Assembly (NCBI RefSeq): GCF_949628215.1
Contig: NC_134276.1
Span: 104,384,756-104,448,755 of the forward strand
DNA: 64,000 nt
Direction: 5' to 3'
Source of the DNA: Phalacrocorax aristotelis
Taxonomy: Eukaryota; Chordata; Aves; Suliformes; Phalacrocoracidae
Shown: positions 40,921 to 53,250 of the stretch, one piece after another
Layout: each line of letters opens with the position of its first letter
Numbering within the stretch: position 1 is the first letter of the stretch
Notes under the pieces: model-generated
Told to the model about the DNA's origin: nothing
Database searches by the model: none
Seen by the model: the letters and a program-made list of their open reading frames with translations, nothing else
Program-made: the position numbers and the translations under genes

Positions 40921-43900
40921 GAACTTTGCTATGGCAGATAAATTATACAAGACAATTTCAAAAGCCATCTCACTCAGCAACAGCTCCTGCCCAGAAAGCA
41001 AGACGCTACCAATTTTCTGGTGGGACACTGACAAGACCTAGTAGGGTAAGGACAGTAAACTGCTTCTTTTTCAGAGGGGGAAAAGAGCATTTGATCTTTG
41101 TTTTTCCTAAATGATTATCCATGCCCCTGAGGCTGACTGCAGGTAAAGGACCAAGCACTACCATTCTGTCATTATTAGTGCCAAGCTCTTCCTCTTATCA
41201 CAGGACTTTAATAAGGAAGAAGCAGATATTCTTGTGATCTAATGTGCAGCACTAAGCCAGTGATATTAATATGCGAGAATATTCCCGTATTAAGGCACCC
41301 ACACAATACTATTTAAGTGCAATACTGACAGGAAAGACTTGACATTATCTAATTAGCATTAGCCAAGATGACATATTGCTTCTAGAACGACATAATATTG
41401 ATATTTCTCACAAGAAAGAAATGCAAATAGGCTCTGCCATCAGTTTCTCACTAAGAAAATAATTAACAAGATGCCCAACTTTTTTGTATGATTTTGAGTC
41501 TTTTCACTGGGGAGAATTCCAATGGTTTTATCACTTAAACTGAAATATGTCTGCTAGAGGATTTTGACAGATTTGCAGTAATGACTCCCAAACATATTGG
41601 TTACCTTTGAAAACCTGTAATTCCAAACAACAGAGAAAAAGCACTAATTTGTTAGTCACTTCTTTACACCTACTCCATATTAGGAATAGAAGCAGCCGTT
41701 TATGGAGAGACCTGCTCTTCAATGCTGCCCCTTAGAGGACACATTCGAGAAATTCATCCACCTCGTGTCAAAGAGCCTTTGAAGACAGTACAAGGAGAAC
41801 AGGATCAGGACAGTATAAAGTTGCACCATTTGAAACCTATTGACTATATTGATACTGGTTGTTCACCAGTATAGCACATTAATGCAAAAGTCCTCAGAGT
41901 TAATCAAGTAATTTCTTTAAAAAGAAATCGCCTTTGCTACAGCAATTTTTGTCAAAAAAAAAGTCCTTGATTCCCCATACCATGTTCATGCAAGCCCCTA
42001 ATGACATCCTGGTTTTGATTTTATTATTTTCTTGATGTGGTCATCCACAATATTCCAAGAATAAAGTGATATCTCCAAACTAAACCTGTGCCGAATCTTT
42101 TTTAATGTCTTTACTCTTTTTTGTTTTTTAAAGCTCTGTTGGCAATACCAGCTAATTGTTTTAACACCATGAACTACACGCAGGCTGCCATAGCTCCTGC
42201 TTGAGCTCTCTAACCCCTGATTCTCAAGTGAGAGTGACAGGAATGCCACCTTCACAGGGAGGCTGCAGGGGATACTGATCTTTAAATTATCTGAATTACA
42301 GGCTCCTGATAAAAAAGTTTAAGGTTCTCATCTTGCAAAATACAACACCTCTACCTGTGTGTGAAGCTTCATCATCCCTTGAATGCCTTTTCTTTAGATG
42401 AGCAGTTAGATCTCAATGTCTGGTAACTGTCCACTTCAGATGAAACGCTATGAAACACAAGACTGCAGTCTCAAGTAGCCGTCAATGGCACCATAAGAAA
42501 ACCTGTAAGATACGTGGGGTAGCACATAAATTTTTTTGGAAAACTGTACAATCCAAGTTACAGTTCAGGTCATCATCAACTTGTCTGCCACTCGAGTATT
42601 ATGAGTCTTCAAACACCGTGCAAAATTAGAAGATTACTATTGACATACCTAAAATGAAAACTACTCCCATTTCATTCACTTAGTTCCTACAGTTTTGCAA
42701 ACAAAATAACAGTGGTTTAAAATGAACAAAATTAGCTATTAATAAAGCCCACAGTTCTTGAAATGCTAAATCCAGTAATACAGTCCTGTTTACTAGAACT
42801 GGATAGTTTGTGTTACCCCGGCTTAGCGGTTGATGAGAATTCCATTTTAAAGCATTGCTTTCAAAAGCTTCAAAAAACATGGCATATAGATTTGACAGAC
42901 TGCTTTTGAATTTTAAAAATGCAAAAAAGTAAGAAAAAAACCTTTCAAATGTGTTCTCTTAAAACTTCTTTTACAAGCCATAATTTGCCATAATGATTAT
43001 GAAATACTGAAAATTGAGAAACATTGTCTAGTTTCACTTGCTGATGAACTCCCTTATTTCAAAGTTCTGAATATCCACATGCGACAAGGTTTTTGCTATT
43101 CATCTTCACACCATCACTCACGGATTTCACCATAACCTCACTTAAGCTTCCTAACACCAAGAAATAGGCACAAACAAAAAGTTAAAGCAGTTGGTTCCTG
43201 TGAGACCGTAAGACGTTATGCAGAGGATTCATTCTTTTCTCCAGGATTTCAGGGAGAAACATTGAAAGCACATATCTAGAATCCTTTAACACAAGCAACT
43301 AGAGAGAGATGTGCAACTGAAAACAACCTTTTCTTTAGAGCTGCTGAGAAGTCTGCAGGAGGGCTGTTGGGGCATTTGGAACCTTTTGGAACCACGTATC
43401 ATACAACAGCAAAACACCTGTAATCCCACCTGTTCTGAGAGTCCCCTTATTTTCACCCATTTGATGGTCCTGGGGTAGTTTTTTATAACTGCTGAGTCTG
43501 ATCATAGATTAACTGAATAAGCCACACCATTACTAGTATCTTAACCTACATCATCAGTGGGTAAAATCATAAGAATGTTTTTACTTGGTTTTTTTTTTAC
43601 AGCAAAAATGCTGTACATGGCACCCTTAAAAACATACACTCTGTGTTTAACTGTTTCAGCTTGGACTGTTATTCTAGTACATAAAATCAATTGTTAGCTC
43701 TCAAAATGATAATCCTTTATAAGTCTCATCAGAATAGAGCATCTTCTTTTGTAGTTCTCCTGTACGCGCCAGGCATAACAGAAATTCAAGATCGAAGACA
43801 AATTGCTGGCTAGACCATATTGTAGAGGATTGGAGGCCGGGAAGCAGAACTCACCCCACAAGGTGTGCGTTCAAATTTCAGGGACTCCGAAGGCTTGAAA

Positions 43901-46900
43901 AGCAGGCATCAAACTGCTGATGAGAACAAAGGGAGTTACACCTGTGTTTTCAAAAGCATCGTAAATGGAATTGCACGCTGCCAGATGACTGCTTTGGGTT
44001 TCCCGTCTTTCCCAAAGATCCTTCTGAATCCTGTTCCACTGTATTTTTCTGAGTTCATGCACAAAGCAAGTCTAATTGTCAAATGTATTCTTTTATTAAT
44101 AAAGCAAATTATGTACAAATGGAGCAAAAACATAGCAGTATGGTTTGGAGTCCTGTACATTCTGCCTTCCACCACTCCTTTCTGTGAAGGTGGTGGCTTC
44201 TGGGCCAACATATCCAAAACCTTTGTAAGTGATCAAACAAGACAATTGCTCTGTCAGAGCTTCTGCAGGTGTTGGGAACACAGATGATTCCCTCCTAAAC
44301 CCACAACATGCTGATGTTCAAAGTAAGAGTGGTGGTATGGCTTGCTGCCACATATTATCCCACTTCAAGCACCAGTTTAATGTCTTCTGCTGTCTCTTCA
44401 CCAGCTGGCTGCCAACAAGGACATCTGTTAGTGGATCAAAACAACTGATGTGATGCTGTGTGATATGTTTTGGACCATTTTCATTCAAGAGAATGATGAG
44501 CATAGAATCTGTTGTGATCTCACACATGGCTTACTGATGCCCATATTTTAGTCAATAGAACTCAGAACCTGGACCATAAAGATGCATAACAGACATTTAG
44601 ACATTCAGAACTCCACTGTACTATGTTTAGAGAAAAAAAGAAATTAAGAAGCTGAAATGCATCACAGATGAAATCTATTTTTTGCTAAGCAATGAACACC
44701 CAGCCTGCAGAGTTGGAAAGACAAGCAATACTGATGATGAAAAACAGTTGGGACAATTATCCTTCAAAAGCAAAAAAGCAGAGATTTCTTTACCGCTCAA
44801 TTAGTTTCAAGAATCTTAACCCCAATACAGGGTTTGGAATTAAATCTGGTTGATAGCCAACAAGGAAAACTATTGATACTGCTGAGTCAGGGATATTTGA
44901 AGATGCCATCTTCTCCTTGGAACTTCGATGTCGGTAACATCCTTTTGCTTCCCTTAGCCTAGTTCTCTTGTTCTCACTTCACCCATTCATTGCGTAGCAT
45001 GCAAAGGGCCCGGAGATCAAATACTTAGCAAATACATGCAAATCTAAGTGAACAAACTAATGCAGTATTTCTGTAGCTTTACATATCGTCATAGCACAGT
45101 ACAAACATTAGTTTCTGCTGATTAGATGTACATTAGGGTGATTTTCTTATTAAACAAACCTCCAGGACATTAGCTTTTCTTTTGCTGTAGACATTACAAC
45201 ACCGGTACATTCACAATTACCTGTTTTGAAAGTGTTCATTAGAAAATGTTCTCTGCTTATTCTTTATAAGTAAACTGTGATGCACTGCTTAAATGATACT
45301 TTGGTAACTGTACATAGTTATTTTATTCACATGTATCTGTTACTTTATTTTTCTCTCCTGTGGAACTTAAATAACGACGGTATAGTCTTCAACGTAACAG
45401 GTTTTTTAAGCAGTAGGCGATGTGTCTACTGCTCAGGCATGAGATCGCACTTTTGGGATTTAGCATGCAATGATGGGAACAAGTCCTGTGTGATAGTCCC
45501 AGCTTTCGGCATGAATCCGTTCCGTGGCCTTTGGCCTTTACTACGCTATGGCATGATTCCCTTATTTGTACAATGTGATATAGTATCTCCGGCTTTGCAG
45601 AAGTGCACAGCACTTATTTGTTAATATTTCTTTAAACACTAAAAGAATCATGTAGGAAAGACCATGCATTTCTGTGCGAGCTATGATTCATAGTTACAGC
45701 TAGGAAGGTTATGCAGTGCAGAAATGAGGGCTGCAAAGGTGTCTTTGGAATTCTTCCGATTCACAACCAGGCTCAGATGTGGGCCAATTTCCTAGCTGCT
45801 GGCAGGTATATGGGGCTGACAGTGTAGCCAGGAAGTAATGGGACCCCCAGAAGTTCCCCAGGTCATGCTGGTGGGTCACGGTCTATGCTGGCAGCAAGAA
45901 GGAGAGTGCTCTGCAGACCCTGGGCCCGATTCGGAGACAGGTGGGCCAGGACACTCCCACTGACCTCAGTTCTGGAGAATTAACAGATTTCTTAACAGGT
46001 ATATTCAGATGACACATGATTAAGAATCCTAAAGTTAATTCCCAAATAAGAATAGGGACAATGTGAGAAACAAAATTTGCAGTTACTTGGCCACGGTCTT
46101 TAAAATTATTTGAGTAGAGGAACCAAGTATTAAAAATGGGCAAAAATCTGCCTTTGTCCTGAAGAACTAGTACTGTTTTAGACCATCCTTAGAGAATTCC
46201 AGATTGGGCATCCAAGTCAAGGTGTGACACACTGAAGAAAGACTACAGATCTCAGTGGCCCAGGCACCAGCCAACGTTAAGCTGTGGTCTTCATCTCAGG
46301 ATCCTACCTTTTAGCTACATTTTTTTCTGCTTAGTGTCTGCAGAGCTGAAAGAAATACAAATCAGGTGTGACAGTAGCTTGTTTCCAGGAGTCTGCAAAC
46401 AGTTATTTATTTTGCTCTCCATGACTTATGTCCTTAGCTATTCAGCCCTGAGCCTGCCACCCTCTTCAGTAAGAGAACGTCCCCTCCTTGGAAAGAGGGG
46501 TATCGTATATGTTCAATTAGCATGAATCAAGACTCCTTGATCAAAAGATCAAGCACTGTTTCATGTTTTGATATTTAACCTAGGCTTAGGGATATCTTGG
46601 CCATCAGCGATTATCCATTTAACCAAGGACAAAAGTTCCTTTAAGAAGAAAATTAAGGAGAGTTGGCAAGAGAAAATAGCCTTAAATTGTCCTTGGGTGA
46701 CATGCATATGGATAAAAAGGGTTAGGGTACTTCATCTGTAAAGACCACCAAAGACCCCTGAAGAGAAGAAGGCATGCACAGAAGAATCTGAAGTGGAGCA
46801 CAGAAGAGTGACTTTATGCCATTACGTGACCTATGTAGATTAGAATGAATATGTATTACATAGGTGGAATATGTATGGACTTATTGTATAAATATAATGA

Positions 46901-49900
46901 GGTGGCCACCTTTGGTGTGCTTCATTTGTGGAAAATCACCGAACACCCAGGCTTGCACAACTCTGACATTAATTCACAATCTCTCTCCTGTCTGTTATTA
47001 TCTACTCATTGCACACTGGGCAACGAATCCATTTTGGACAAAACTTCCGGTATTTCCTATCTTTTCTAGTTACAGCCTAAACTTACTATTTCCCTCACTC
47101 CTCAGTTTGATGTTCTCCAAGTTTCCACATCCCATAGGTACTGATAAACTCTTCCCACCCCAACAAGAACAGCTGAACTTTCAACAGCAGTTGGCTTGTA
47201 TTTCCAGGTATTTCCAGGCTCCTGTGCACCTCGCTGGAAACGAGTTCCCAAGTATGGCCACTATGAAAACTAAAGAGAGACGTTTCTCTAGCCCTTATCT
47301 GATCCTGGATTTGACCGCCTCTTGCAGAATGGAACTCACCATCTAGAAGACGTAAATTTTGCCCAATTATGCTTTCTTTCTCACCACATCAAAACCAGAA
47401 AGACCTCAATAATTTTGCTTTCTCTCATGAAGTAGATGCTCTTGAACTGTATTTTGGTGTGCACTGTACCAGTGTCACAGCATGATTTTTTTGCCTTGAT
47501 TGTACCAGCAATACAAAATCAATACAAACATCATCAATTCATTTCTGAGACTATTGTCCTTTCCAATCTTGTTTGTTTAGAGGAAGTTCTGAATTCTTGC
47601 CACTTGTGCAGGTAAAATCAAACATACTGGATCCTTACAGCTGGGGACTGTCATCACTACTTTAATATGTCAACATTTTCAAATTATTTAGTCCACTGAT
47701 CCCATGCAAAGGCAATACTCCTGTAAAATCCCCAGAAGTCCTTCCCAGTGACTTGAACTAACTGGATTAGCTATAGCAGAAGGCACATATACTGAGGTAA
47801 GAATACACAAACAGTGAGGAAATCTTGCTTTCCTGTCTAGCTTGCAATCCTCTGCAGCAGCAGGCGAGATAAGCCCAGGATGAGGGAGCATTTAACCCAG
47901 GAGCTGTGGACCAATGACCTAAGAAGTACTTAGTTGATTACAAGTACTCTAGTTGATTAGAGTGCTCCTTCTCATTATGTCACAAGATAAGCACAGTCTG
48001 CGAAAAGCTGATGTAACTGCTGCTACTGTTACTAAGGGAATTATGTTCACGCTGAATGTTCAGCCCTATGTGGTTCACAATTCTCCTTTTCAGGTATAAG
48101 CATGATTCTCCGCAAACTAGGTGTGGTCCTCAGGCTTCCATCAACATGCCACTCACATTTTTTCATTGGCCAGATGTCAGCGTTGTTGGACAAGCACAGT
48201 CAGATGTTATACTCACAACTTCAGAAGATACTTTTCTATCCCTTGTTTTCCAATTGCTCTGGTTCCCACTGCTGAATAAGTAAACAGAAACTAACATTCT
48301 GTCCTTTTTATGAACCTCCCAAGATCTTGTTAAAATTTTACCATCCTAGAATTTGACAAATATGTGCCTACAGATAAGCTGGGGATTTCCATGTGTACAG
48401 TAATAGATTTTGGCTGGTGAAAGGGCAGCCAACTGCCAATAGCCAACCCTCTGACCTTTGGATGGTCTTTTAGCATGGCAATGTCTGTGCAGAACATAAA
48501 TGGTGTAGATGAGTAGCTAAAAAAAGATCAAGGCCAAGTCAAAGTCATGATTAGACAGCGAGTCCCAAATAATTCCCAATTATAACAAAGAGGTGTTTTA
48601 GTGATAGTTTATACAGATTAATGTAGATATATGTATATTGTGTATATTCATAATCACAAACATACACACGTATTTTAGCTTTAGCGGTATTCTGGCTTTA
48701 AAAAATGTAGGTAGCATAAGCTTCAATATAGGCACTGTACCAGCAGGGCAGTTCCAGAAATATCTGAAGATAGCAAAAGGCTGCACTGCCACAGAGAGGC
48801 TGCTGCCCTGCCTCCCTTCATGCCTCCTTGTGCCAGCCCAAGGCTTTGCACAGCCATGTAGTGAGCAGGAAAGCTGAAAGCTGGCCAGGCTTCTTTTGGG
48901 TCAGTCTTATTGCAGATCAGTTGCCTACTCTGGTTCATCGCGTGGGTGCACAAATGTTTGGGAAGAGACGATTTGAGAGAAGGGGAAGGAGAATGCAGAG
49001 GTGAAACAAGCAGCCAGAGATGGGACTGTCTTTGTGGCCAATGTCCTTGCTTAAAGTACTGGACCTGGAATGTGGAATCATTGAGCAACAGTACCTTTAT
49101 GACTCTGCAATATTACGAGTAGAAGCAAACATGGGTAAATTTACTTCTCCAAGCAAAAGCAACACTTAGGAAGAAGCCTAAACTGGAGTAAACTGGACAG
49201 CTGAAGCACTGAATAAGAAGAGTTGATTCTCTCATCCCCTAGTTGCTTATTTTACTCAAGCAGAGTTGACCTAACTAGAAGCGCCATGCAATTCTGCGAT
49301 GGTTAGTGTTGGCCTGAGTGAGCTGACTTTGCTTTTTGCTGTAGTTCCAACATTATGCAAGCTACATTTCCTGTATATAATCACTTGAGAGACTAATTAA
49401 ATAACAGTATTTTAATTATTGAAGACTCAGAAAGGGAATGTCACCTTCCTGGTAGGATGAATGCCCACAAGGTTAACATGCCACATTGCCAGGCAATAAC
49501 AACCCTTGATTTAATTTCTGAGCTAGCATTTACTAAGGTTCTGACAAAGCGAGTACTTTGGAGAGGCCATCCTTGAAAAAGCAGAGAACACAGTTCAGAA
49601 GTTTTGAAAAGATAAATATTCAGCCTTTCTTTTAGGGAGAGGTTATAATGAATGTGAACTTGAGAAGTGTTTTTAATAGTAAAGTCCTGTGTCTTTAGCA
49701 TCCTACATACTATTGCCTTGATTCCACTGGTATTTCTCTTGGTGAAAATCAAGGAAGGAGAATAATACCAATGCATACCAGTCAGCTCAGAAACATTTTT
49801 TAATATAAGTCAATACTGTTTGGGACATGATAATTTAAGTCTAGGTCAGCAATCAACTTAGGCAGTGATGGAATCCCAGGAAAAGAGCCATGGACTTCCT

Positions 49901-49974
49901 GGGTGAAGACTGCAAAATTTCTAGGAAGACATTTCAGCATTTAACCGTTCTGTTTCCTAACTGGAAAAAAGGTA

Positions 49975-50255
49975 TTCATAGAATCATAGAATCATTAAGG
50001 TTGGAAAAGACCTCTAGGATCATCAAGTCCAACTGTCAGCCCAACACCCCCATGGCTCCTAAACCATGTCCCCAAGTGCCACATCTACACATTTTTTGAA
50101 TACTTCCAGGGATGGTGACTCCACCACCTCCCTGGGCAGCCTGTGCCAATGCCTGACCACTCTTTCAGTAAAGACATTTTTCCTAATATCAAATCTAAAG
50201 CTCCCCTGACGCAACTTGAGGCCATTTCCTCTCGTCCTATCCCTAGTAACTTCTA
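49975..50255 (-). mobile_element. CR1 LINE 3' fragment
   Basis: It opens with the CR1 terminal repeat in reverse (TCATAGAATCATAGAATCAT). The characteristic GGTTGGAAAAGACCTCTAGG and CCTCCCTGGGCAGCCTGTGC follow. About 280 bp, 5'-truncated, minus orientation. Confidence 0.95.
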
Positions 50256-50364
50256 ACTAGCAACTTCACGTTAAGTCCTGCAACAATGACGTAGCTACAT
50301 CCAGATGATGGTAATGAGAATGTAAAATATACAGCAATAAAGTGACAAAACTTTTAAGGGTGGA

Positions 50365-50480
50365 TAAATCACTAGAGACTTGCCTGAGGTCATGCAGGAT
50401 ATTAGTCACAGAGAGCTGAAATGCATCCTGCAGTTACTGATCAGCAGGCTAACCCCCTGAACCGTCTTTCCTCTCTGCCC
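50365..50480 (-). repeat. MIR-like fragment
   Basis: GACTTGCCTGAGGTCATGCAGG and GAGCTGAAATGCATCCTGC match the order of reversed MIR (AACTTGCCCAAGGTCACACAG ... GAACCCAGG). Diverged. Confidence 0.45.
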
Positions 50481-51884
50481 TAAAAAGAATGCTTCTGACT
50501 AGAATGCATTCAACTATTGATATAATGCCTGTGACTTTGTGCTCATGACTGTGAAAAGTCTTCTGCATTGACTTAGGAGTAAGTACCTCCTCTGATCTCT
50601 GTGGCTAAAAATAGATGACAGAAGTTACTTTATAGAATACAGTTTCTGGTATCTTGGTTGTAGAACAGGATGAACATTTCCTTCTTTCCTAGCTGCACCA
50701 TGGTACAGATACATTGGAAGAGAGAAGAAAGGGATAAATGGACTTATGTCCCCTATGCCAAACCCTAGCACTTCCTTTTGGAAGTGCCCACGCTCCTTGG
50801 TCACGATAGTCAGGGCTGAATAGGTTCCCTCTTCTGCTTCAAGTGGCATCTGCCACTAAGTACTTCTAGCAAAACTGCATACAGATTTTTTGAAGCTCAT
50901 TCATGGGGTGCTTTATGTAGTTTTGCTTTCTATCACCACTCCTTTTTACACTGCCGTGATGTGTTACAGGTTAAAACGGACTGAATTTTAAGAATTATAG
51001 GATGATTAAAGTAACCCAAGTGTTTCCTCTAGAGGTTGCTTAAGCAACACATATCAAGTGATTTAATTAACCTTACAGGTGGCCTATCCGTGCTACAGAG
51101 GTGGACCAACTCAGTCTCTGTTGAGCTACAGGCTCAGATATGTGGCCTAAATGCAGCAGTAGTATTTCTAAGGCCTTTTAGTTCTCATCTTGAAAGAGTA
51201 TGTTTGATTTTGTGTGGCACAGAAGCAAAGTTAAAAAGACTTATCAAACCTAAAGCAACTCCATACAGAAGCAGTCCAACTGTCTCCTGGATGGACCTCT
51301 GTGGCTTGCAGAGATGTCAAGGTGAGCCTCCAAAGTAATATTCAGCATGTCCTGTAGCACGCATATTACTTAGGATTACCCTGGATAATGAGTACTTGAC
51401 AAATCTTCCTGCCAGTGCATTTCGATTCCATTTGAACAAGTCAGGTATGTACTGAGCCAAATATTTGACTGCAGTCTGCCAAGTTTTATGACCATATTTT
51501 GCCATCAATTGCAATGAAGGGTCTTAATTGTCTCTGGGACACGTATCACTAAATGTACTAAGAGAAACGCCTGGGAGACAGTATGCTGAACTCAACAGTG
51601 AAAGAAAGACTCTGAAGGAGCCAACATCAGCCACTGCCAATACTGTGCATCACTTTACCACACAGACAATGATTCCTAGGGAAGAAAACCACCACTCACC
51701 ACCCCTAACAAAAAGAGGTAGTGAGTTGCACACAGCACAATGAACCAAGCAACGCTACCTTACCTATTTCAGAAAAAAATGAACTGGGACTCTTTTCCTA
51801 TTAAATAGATGACATAAATGTTACATAACTACTGTAAAAGTGTGATGAACTACCGTCTTTGGTTGGTTTCATTTACCTAAAGCA

Positions 51885-52742
51885 AAACAGACAGGTCAAG
51901 CCAGTCATCCCTCAAGTCATCCCATCTAGACAAACTGGAAAGCTGGGCAATCACCAACCGTATGAAGTTGAATGAGGGCAAGGACGGGACTGTGCACATG
52001 AGGCATGGCAACGCTGGCTGTACATACAGACTGGGGAATGAGAGGCTGGAGAGCAGCTCTGCAAAGAGGGACCTGGGGGTTCTGGTCGACAGCAAGTAGA
52101 ACATGAGCCAACAGTGAGCCCTGGCAGCCAAGAGGCCCAGCTGAGTCCTGGGGTGCACCAAGCCCTGCATTGCAGCCGGTTGAGGGAGGGGATTGTCCCG
52201 CCCTGCTCTGCGCTGGTGCGGCCTCACCTCGAGTGCTGGGTGCAGTGCTGGGCGTCACAGTACATGAAGGATATAAAGCTATTAGGGAGCGTCTAGAGGA
52301 GGGCCACGAAGTTGGTGAAGGGTTTAGAGGAGAAACCGTACGAGGAGCAGCTGAAGTCACTTGGTTTGTCCAGCCTGGAGGAGGCTGAGGGCAGACCTCA
52401 TTGCGGCCTGCAGCTTCCTCCCAAGGGGAGGGGGAGGGGCAGGCGCTGAGCCCTTCTCTCTGGTGACCAACGACAGGACCCGAGGGAATGGCAGGGAGAT
52501 GTGCCACGGGAGGTTTGGGTTGGGCATGAGGAAAAGGTTCTTCCCCCAGAGGGTGGTGGAGCACTGGAACAGGCTCCCCAGGGAGGCAGTCACGGTGCCA
52601 ACCCTGATGACATTCAAGAAGCGCTTGGACAAGGCCCTCAGAGACAGGTTGTGAATTTGGGGTTGTCTCATGCAGGGACAGGAGCTGGACTCGATGATCC
52701 TTGTGGGTCCCTCCCAAGTCAGGACATTCTGTGATTCTATGA
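51885..52742 (+). mobile_element. CR1 LINE, 5'-truncated 3' end
   Basis: About 860 bp of CR1 non-LTR retrotransposon. It shows the end of the reverse-transcriptase ORF (GACAAACTGGAAAGCTGGG, then GGGACCTGGGGGTTCTGGT) and the 3'UTR with GAACAGGCTCCCCAGGGAGG. It closes with the family's terminal octamer-type repeat (ATTCTGTGATTCTATGA). The reading frame is broken, so it is a dead copy. It is unusually GC-rich and runs into the CCT8 CpG island. The antisense 263-codon open frame here is a by-product. Confidence 0.93.
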
Positions 52743-53106
52743 AGTTAGCTGCCTGTACGTGCTACCCGTTCTACCAATGCTCATTCCCTGTCAGGGACTC
52801 GGAGGCCTTTTCCCCGCGGGCAGGCTGCCTGCGAGCTGGGGTTCTGGCGGGCTCGGCCGGCGCTGCCAGGGCAGAAAGATGTCAGGCGGGGCGGTGCCCT
52901 CCGGACGGGTCTCTCCGGAGAGCCCTCGGGCCGCGGGCCAACGGCTCCGCCGCAGCTAACAGCCGCCGCCTGAGCGCCACCCACCGCCGACTCGGCGGCG
53001 AAGCAGCAAACGCCGCTCTGCCGCCCGACGGCTCCCCGCGCCCCGCCCCGCCATCGACCTTCCCTGGGAGCGGCTCGTCCTGCCTGCCGGCAGCCCGGCT
53101 GCCCGC

Positions 53107-53117
53107 TGCGCCTGCGC
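53107..53117 (+). promoter_or_regulatory. NRF1-like palindromic site
   Basis: TGCGCCTGCGC closely matches the NRF1 consensus (GCGCATGCGC type). It lies 74 bp upstream of the CCT8 ATG inside the CpG island. Motif match only. Confidence 0.5.
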
Positions 53118-53190
53118 CCGCCATCGCTCCCGTCGTCCCCGGCGCACGGCGGTGTCTGGCAGGAGCGGCGCGGCGTGGCCCGGAGCGGAG

Positions 53191-53250
53191 ATGGCGCTGC
53201 ACGTCCCCAAGGCCCCGGGCTTCGCCCAGATGCTCAAGGAGGGGGCGAAG
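53191..53250 (+). CDS. CCT8: CCT8 coding exon 1
   Basis: Encodes residues 1-20 (MALHVPKAPGFAQMLKEGAK). It ends on a codon boundary at donor GTGAGA. The 5'UTR lies upstream within the CpG island, and its transcription start cannot be fixed from sequence. Intron 1 (1,678 bp) follows. Confidence 0.97.

Larger units (their letters stand above)
35023..51884. other. Head-to-head intergenic or 5' region between MAP3K7CL and CCT8
   Basis: About 17 kb of AT-rich sequence with two CR1 3' fragments (36819-37030 and 49975-50255), a MIR-like relic (about 50365-50480) and a 17-base poly-A run (40904-40920). Open frames on both strands are short and resemble no known protein. First exons and promoters of MAP3K7CL probably lie here, but I cannot place them. 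Confidence 0.55.

Noticed and set aside
45277-45624. 115-codon plus-strand open frame
   Set aside because: Hydrophobic, Cys-rich translation with no family match and an overlapping antisense frame of similar length. No splice or promoter context.
51926-52717. 263-codon open frame on the minus strand
   Set aside because: It is the antisense of a CR1 LINE 3' end; its length reflects GC-rich repeat sequence with few stops.
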